Shown here: one piece after another, positions 60,185 through 64,000 of the stretch
How the letters are laid out: every line of letters starts with the position of its first letter
Position numbering within the stretch: position 1 is the stretch's first letter
Assembly (NCBI RefSeq): GCF_028888695.1
Contig: NZ_PNFF01000001.1
Span: forward strand, 62,001-126,000
From: Bacillus methanolicus
GTDB lineage: Bacteria; Bacillota; Bacilli; Bacillales; Cytobacillaceae
Reading direction: 5' to 3'
Length of the DNA: 64,000 nucleotides
The notes under the pieces: model-generated
Seen by the model: the letters and a program-made list of their open reading frames with translations, nothing else
What the model was told of the DNA's origin: nothing
The model's database searches: none
Position numbers and translations under genes: made by a program

Positions 60185-62278
60185 TTATTCTTTATCTTCC
60201 AACGCCTGCTTCAATAAATCTCCCAAACTTGTTCCAAAGGGCTCATTTTTTTGGCTGTATTTCTGAATCAATTTTCGTTCCTCACGCTTTGTTACGGCTT
60301 TTTTCTTTTCTTCCGCTTTTTCGACGACATTACATGGGCGGCATTGGAAATAGACTCCGGCTTTGCCTGCGTGAATTTCCATCCGTTTTTTGCATTGCGG
60401 GCAGCGCCGTTTTGAAAGTTTCGGATCTTTATGTTTACGGAAACGGCATTCCATATTCGAACATACTAAAATTCGGCCTTCTTTTGTCGACCGTTCTTTT
60501 AAGAACGAACCGCATTCTGGACATTTTGAACCAGTCAGATTATGGGCCCGATAGGAGCGGTCGCTTTTTTTAATTTCAGAAACTAGATGTTCTGTTTGCT
60601 TGCGAATATTTTGCAGAAATGTTTTCGGATTTCCTTTGCCGCGGGCAATCGCTTCAAGTTCCTTTTCCCAGCGGGCAGTCAACTCCGGAGATTTTAATTC
60701 TTCGTTAACGAGTTCAATCAGCTGTTTCCCTTTCCTTGTCGGATAAATCCTTCCGTTTTGGCGTTCAACTACCTCTGTTTCGACAAGCCTTTCAATAATG
60801 TCCGCCCTTGTTGCCGGTGTTCCGAGACCATACTTTTCCATCTGCGAAAGAATGTCGGCTTCCGAATACCGAAGCGGGGGCTCGGTCAGCTTTTGATCCA
60901 TCACCACATTTTTAACCGTAAAAGATTGGCCTTTTGTAAGGTCACCAAGCTGCTCGTTGTCCGGCTCATCGTCATTTTTGCCAAGAACTGCTTTAAATCC
61001 GGGATCGACAACTACGGTTTCACGGGCGGAAAGTGTTTCTCCGTTTACGTCAAAGACCGCATGGACAGTTTCATATTGGTATGCTGGATAAAACAGCGCC
61101 AAAAAGCGGCGGGCAATCAGATCATAAAGTTTTCGTTCATCGGCGGAAAGGTCGCTAATATTCAAGCATTCTTCCGTCGGGATAATGGCATGGTGATCGG
61201 TGACTTTTTCATTATTAAATACCCGTCTTGCGATGACTCGCCCCTTGTTGGCAAGCAACGGACGAACTTCTTCTTTGTAGCCTGAAGACATTGCCTGAAG
61301 GCGGTCAAGCATAGTAGCTTCCATGTCCGTTGTTAAATAGCGGGAGTCTGTTCTTGGATAAGTCACAAGCTTATACTGCTCATACAGCCTTTGCAAAACA
61401 GACGATGTTTTCTTTGCTGAAAAGCCGAAACGCTTGTTGGCATCCCGCTGAAGTTCCGTTAAGTCATATGGAAGTGGCTGTTGTTCGCTTTTTTTCTTGC
61501 GGTCAATCGAGATAACAACTGCTTTATTGCCTGCAAGCTTATCGTAAATTTTATCAGCCGTTTCTTTTGAAAAAATCCGCTTTTCGCCGTTTCGTTCCCA
61601 CGATGTAGTGAGGGAGCCGATCTGTGCTTTGATTGTCCAATATTCTTTCGGCACAAACTTCTGGATTTCTTTTTCCCGATCCATAATCATAGCAAGCGTG
61701 GGAGTTTGCACGCGGCCTGCAGAAAGCGGGTCATTATACTTTGTAGTAAGCGCTCTAGTTACATTTAGCCCGATCAGCCAGTCGGCTTCCGCCCGGCAGA
61801 CGGCAGAGTCATATAACGCATCAAATTGTTTTCCCGGCTTTAAATGGTTGAAGCCGTCGCGGATCGCTTTGTCAGTCTGTGAAGAAATCCATAAGCGAAG
61901 GATCGGCTTTTTCCAATGGATTTTTTTTAGAATCCAGCGGGCAACAAGTTCGCCTTCCCGTCCGGCATCGGTCGCGATAATACAATCCTTAATGTCCGGG
62001 CGTTTTGCAAGGTTTTCAATTCCTCTGAATTGATGGCTTGTTTGTTTGATCACCTTCAAGCCCATTTTATCAGGGATAATCGGCAAATCCTCAAGCCGCC
62101 ATGTTTTATATCTTGTATCATAATGCTCCGGCATTTTTAATTCGATTAAATGGCCGAGAGCCCATGTAACGATATACTTATTTCCTTCAAAGTAATGTTT
62201 ATGCTGTTGTTTGCAGCCGAGTACCCGGGCAATTTCACGTGCGACACTCGGTTTTTCTGCAAGAACGAGAGATTTCAT
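60185..62278 (-). CDS. topB: DNA topoisomerase III
   Basis: 697 residues, type IA. The Toprim domain starts LVLAEKPSVAREIARVLG and has ATDAGREGELVARWI. The catalytic tyrosine is in LVTYPRTDSRYLTTDM. The decatenation region follows, and near the C-terminus are two Cys4 zinc ribbons (SKCPECGSFL...CSNMECRF and RRCPQCKKRM...CRPCNVV). It decatenates DNA intermediates. The ATG at 62278 has AAAGGAGAAG upstream; an in-frame start at 62314 has none. The IS256 element ends 14 bp from its stop but the reading frame is undamaged. Confidence 0.95.
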   Translation of the reverse strand: MKSLVLAEKPSVAREIARVLGCKQQHKHYFEGNKYIVTWALGHLIELKMPEHYDTRYKTWRLEDLPIIPDKMGLKVIKQTSHQFRGIENLAKRPDIKDCIIATDAGREGELVARWILKKIHWKKPILRLWISSQTDKAIRDGFNHLKPGKQFDALYDSAVCRAEADWLIGLNVTRALTTKYNDPLSAGRVQTPTLAMIMDREKEIQKFVPKEYWTIKAQIGSLTTSWERNGEKRIFSKETADKIYDKLAGNKAVVISIDRKKKSEQQPLPYDLTELQRDANKRFGFSAKKTSSVLQRLYEQYKLVTYPRTDSRYLTTDMEATMLDRLQAMSSGYKEEVRPLLANKGRVIARRVFNNEKVTDHHAIIPTEECLNISDLSADERKLYDLIARRFLALFYPAYQYETVHAVFDVNGETLSARETVVVDPGFKAVLGKNDDEPDNEQLGDLTKGQSFTVKNVVMDQKLTEPPLRYSEADILSQMEKYGLGTPATRADIIERLVETEVVERQNGRIYPTRKGKQLIELVNEELKSPELTARWEKELEAIARGKGNPKTFLQNIRKQTEHLVSEIKKSDRSYRAHNLTGSKCPECGSFLKERSTKEGRILVCSNMECRFRKHKDPKLSKRRCPQCKKRMEIHAGKAGVYFQCRPCNVVEKAEEKKKAVTKREERKLIQKYSQKNEPFGTSLGDLLKQALEDKE

Positions 62279-62312
62279 AGCTTCTCCTTTCTGTATTCGT
62301 CCATAAAACTCC

Positions 62313-62358
62313 AACCTTCATAGGTAGGATTAACGGGCGTTTAGAACTCGATTCGTTC
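62313..62358. repeat. Hairpin-plus-tail element, copy 2
   Basis: ACCT-TCAT-AGGT hairpin with flanking TCC/GGA pairs, followed by TTAACGGGCGTTTAGAACTC and GATTCGTTC. It matches the copy at 36137-36186 in the tail (TAACGGGCG, then a TTRGA block, then GTTC). It lies between topB and the divergent acetyltransferase gene. Confidence 0.5.
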
Positions 62359-62463
62359 AAAGGCTAATAATCCCCATGATAAAGTTTCACTCCATAAGTA
62401 TAACGAATATGGAGGGATTTTTACATCAAAAGCAAAATATGTTCCTGCAAGGGAGGAGAAACC

Positions 62464-62928
62464 GTGGCTGATTGTATAAAGGAAATAAATATTCGTGACG
62501 AGGACACTGCGAAACGCGTTTTATCACTTCAACGAGAAGCTTATAGAATCGAGGCCGAGCTAATCGGTTCAATGGATATTCTGCCATTAAAAGAAAGTTT
62601 GCAAGAACTGATGGCTTGTGAAGAAAAATTTGTCGGGTTATTTGAACAAGAAGAACTGATCGGAGTAACTTCATATAAAGTTGAGAATGGTCAGCTTGAT
62701 ATACATCGGCTGATGGTCAAGCCCGGCCATCTTCGAAAAGGAATTGCAAGAAAACTATTAAATTATCTGGAAAAAGCTATCCCGGATGTGCATGAAATAA
62801 TCGTTTCAACGGGTGCTGCTAATCTGCCTGCTGTTCAACTTTACCAAAAACTTGGCTTTAAGAAAACCGGAGAGCAGATGAAAAAGGAAGGGATTACCCT
62901 CGTTCATTTCAAAAAATTTGTGAAGTAA
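62464..62928 (+). CDS. GNAT-family N-acetyltransferase
   Basis: 154 residues, one GNAT domain. The acetyl-CoA pyrophosphate loop is MVKPGHLRKGIARKLL (R/QxxGxG/A form), followed by IIVSTGAANLPAVQLYQKLGF, the usual motif B. The acceptor substrate is unknown. The start is GTG behind a strong GGGAGGAGAAACC. It is divergent from topB and convergent with the ybjQ remnant, sharing a terminator. Confidence 0.85.
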   Translation: MADCIKEINIRDEDTAKRVLSLQREAYRIEAELIGSMDILPLKESLQELMACEEKFVGLFEQEELIGVTSYKVENGQLDIHRLMVKPGHLRKGIARKLLNYLEKAIPDVHEIIVSTGAANLPAVQLYQKLGFKKTGEQMKKEGITLVHFKKFVK

Positions 62929-62933
62929 TCAAA

Positions 62934-62965
62934 AAGGCAGGGAATCTTAAAGATTTCCCTGCCTT
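62934..62965. terminator. Bidirectional terminator after the acetyltransferase gene
   Basis: AAGGCAGGGAA / TTCCCTGCCTT extended by ATCT/AGAT, with TTTTT on the minus strand and only a weak run on the plus strand. Confidence 0.8.
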
Positions 62966-62969
62966 AACA

Positions 62970-63234
62970 TTAGGACTGATCCTTAACGAAAACAGCTGTC
63001 CCTGTTGCAACACACATCATCATGCCGTCCCGGAGCGTTTCAAAATCGAGGTCGACTCCAACGACAGCATTGGCTCCCATCCGGCGTGCTTTTTCTTCCA
63101 TTTCCCTGATAGCAACGTCGCGTCCTTCTGATAGCTTATTTTCGTAAGCACTGCTTCTTCCGCCAATGATGTCAGTAACACTTGCCAAAAAGTCTCGGAC
63201 TACGTTCGCTCCCATGATCGCTTCCCCGAACATA
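62970..63234 (-). pseudogene. ybjQ: YbjQ/UPF0145 family gene, 5' end removed by an integrated element
   Basis: From [20 protein letters not shown] to the end ([14 protein letters not shown]) the frame is an intact UPF0145 protein. The family's first 22 or so residues, including the initial methionine and the strands before VxGEAIMG, are missing. They are replaced by the terminator and 3' end of a serine recombinase gene. The open frame runs back to 63287 only by crossing that recombinase tail. The first possible internal ATG (63231-63233) has no ribosome binding site. The gene is therefore a remnant, and the missing 5' part should lie at the far end of the inserted element. Confidence 0.85.
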
Positions 63235-63240
63235 TTAAAA
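63215..63240. other. Probable attachment-site junction of the integrated element
   Basis: The switch from ybjQ sequence (CCCATGATCGCTTCCCCGAA on the plus strand) to element sequence (the recombinase terminator) happens between about 63228 and 63240. The exact core cannot be set without the other end. Serine integrases commonly target conserved genes in this way. Confidence 0.6.
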
Positions 63241-63267
63241 AGCAGGTATAGGGTTACTATACCTGCT
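63236..63267 (-). terminator. Terminator of the serine recombinase gene
   Basis: AGCAGGTATAG / CTATACCTGCT stem with a GGTTA loop, followed on the minus strand by TTTTT. The stem touches the recombinase stop codon. Confidence 0.9.
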
Positions 63268-64000
63268 ATTTTGCACTTACAATCCAAAATGGTTTAGAGT
63301 TGCCAGGACTTACTTTCGCGTTTTCATCCGCGTCGACAACAATCTCCCTAAAAATTTCAGACAAGAGGATTTTTCGCTCTTCATCTGTAGATACTTCCCA
63401 AAGTCCTGGGAAATCCTGAACTAACATTTCAAGTTCTTCCAGAGTATAAGAAGAAGTGGGAGAAGAGTGATCGTTGGAAAGATTGTATTTCAATTCTTTT
63501 TCTTTTTCCCTTAGTACATGCATTTTTTCGTTCAGCTCATCGAAATCAATCAAGTCATTCACAAACATCATTTTATATTTTTCCATTGTACGCTGCACAT
63601 TTTTTAATTCTTGTTCCCATTCATCTTTTGCTTGAGCTTCATCTTTTTGAATGACATTCTTTGGCTGGATCCATCCAAAAACTAGCTTGTGAAAAGAATT
63701 TAATACTTCATCTGCAAGACGGTTTTCTTGGATACTTGGCATTTTGCAGGAACGGCCATTCGCCTTGCTACTACAACGATAGAATTTTACTGATCTTTTC
63801 GATTTTTTGTAATAATAAACTGTTCCTTGCATAGGCGCTCCACATTTCCCGCACTTAAGAATTGAAGTAAAATAATATCTTCCGGTCATTCCTCTGCCTT
63901 TTCTTCCGCTTCTTCTTTCAAGAATTTCTTGTACTTCCCAGAATTCTTGTTCATCGACCATTGGCTCCACTAGATCGGTATCAAATAATTGTTGTTCGCG
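63266..64000 (-). CDS. Large serine recombinase (site-specific integrase), C-terminal part
   Basis: The frame is open to the right edge, giving about 244 residues of the C-terminal half. It shows the end of the recombinase domain ([21 protein letters not shown]), the zinc-ribbon domain with CGKCGAPM and, 22 residues on, [12 protein letters not shown], then a coiled coil (about residues 145-185) and a tail ending [10 protein letters not shown]. The catalytic serine domain lies beyond the window. Large serine recombinases integrate prophages, ICEs and SCC-like elements. Its place at the break in ybjQ marks the edge of such an element, which continues to the right. Confidence 0.9.
   Translation of the reverse strand, partial: REQQLFDTDLVEPMVDEQEFWEVQEILERRSGRKGRGMTGRYYFTSILKCGKCGAPMQGTVYYYKKSKRSVKFYRCSSKANGRSCKMPSIQENRLADEVLNSFHKLVFGWIQPKNVIQKDEAQAKDEWEQELKNVQRTMEKYKMMFVNDLIDFDELNEKMHVLREKEKELKYNLSNDHSSPTSSYTLEELEMLVQDFPGLWEVSTDEERKILLSEIFREIVVDADENAKVSPGNSKPFWIVSAK

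Noticed and set aside
63233-63287. Intact YbjQ-like protein starting at 63287
   Set aside because: The first 18 codons are the 3' end and terminator of the recombinase gene read in another frame; the native N-terminus is missing.

Overview
The window comes from a low-GC, endospore-forming member of the Bacillaceae, in the broad Bacillus/Heyndrickxia group. The evidence is a germination hydrolase (cwlJ), an alpha/beta-type small acid-soluble spore protein, a gerA-type germinant receptor operon, tnrA, lytST, the dctBSR/dctP module, the lia envelope-stress operon, and Bacillus-style riboswitches (TPP, two SAM-I, preQ1-I, glycine). The species cannot be named from sequence alone. No rRNA, tRNA or CRISPR array was found.

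Layout. 0-1.4 kb: end of a GH65 disaccharide phosphorylase and beta-phosphoglucomutase. 1.6-8.4 kb: spore and nitrogen genes (cwlJ, tnrA, a SASP, the ger operon in A-C-B order and a divergent two-helix protein). 8.5-15.5 kb: a BcrA-like ABC exporter with its two-component system, split by an IS110-family element. 15.5-24.2 kb: comM-like ATPase, a REP-associated (RAYT) transposase, lytST-cstA and an amino acid permease with a CodY-like box. 24.2-31.3 kb: ACT/DUF711 pair behind a glycine riboswitch, then the C4-dicarboxylate genes dctP, dctB, dctS, dctR. 31.4-34.1 kb: TPP riboswitch and thiMDE. 34.2-35.8 kb: DEAD-box-type helicase, a 20-bp repeat array and a tiny spore-like protein. 35.9-45.3 kb: two SAM riboswitches with metI, a metY-CoA-binding fusion, an SsuABC-type transporter, an acyl-CoA synthetase and hom. 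45.4-49.9 kb: RraA-like protein and liaIH-FSR. 49.9-58.5 kb: peptide transporter, SpoVB-like flippase, queF behind a preQ1 riboswitch, acylphosphatase, aminopeptidase, MFS exporter and a lipoprotein. 58.6-64 kb: a second 20-bp array, an intact IS256-family element, topB, a GNAT acetyltransferase, and a ybjQ-type gene cut by an element whose large serine recombinase runs off the right edge.

The most unusual layer is non-coding. A family of repeats built on a 39-bp lattice, with the palindromic core GGGCCAGACCC, occurs at eight places and usually abuts or supplies the stop codons of genes. One copy lies just upstream of the RAYT gene, the enzyme class that mobilises REP sequences in other bacteria. 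Two arrays keep an exact 20-bp period although their units are degenerate and unrelated to each other. The IS110 element carries about 290 bp of probable structured RNA after its transposase gene, a candidate bridge RNA. The SAM-regulated methionine cluster contains a MetY-CoA-binding fusion next to an AcsA-like enzyme, which suggests that acetyl-CoA supply is coupled to homocysteine synthesis.
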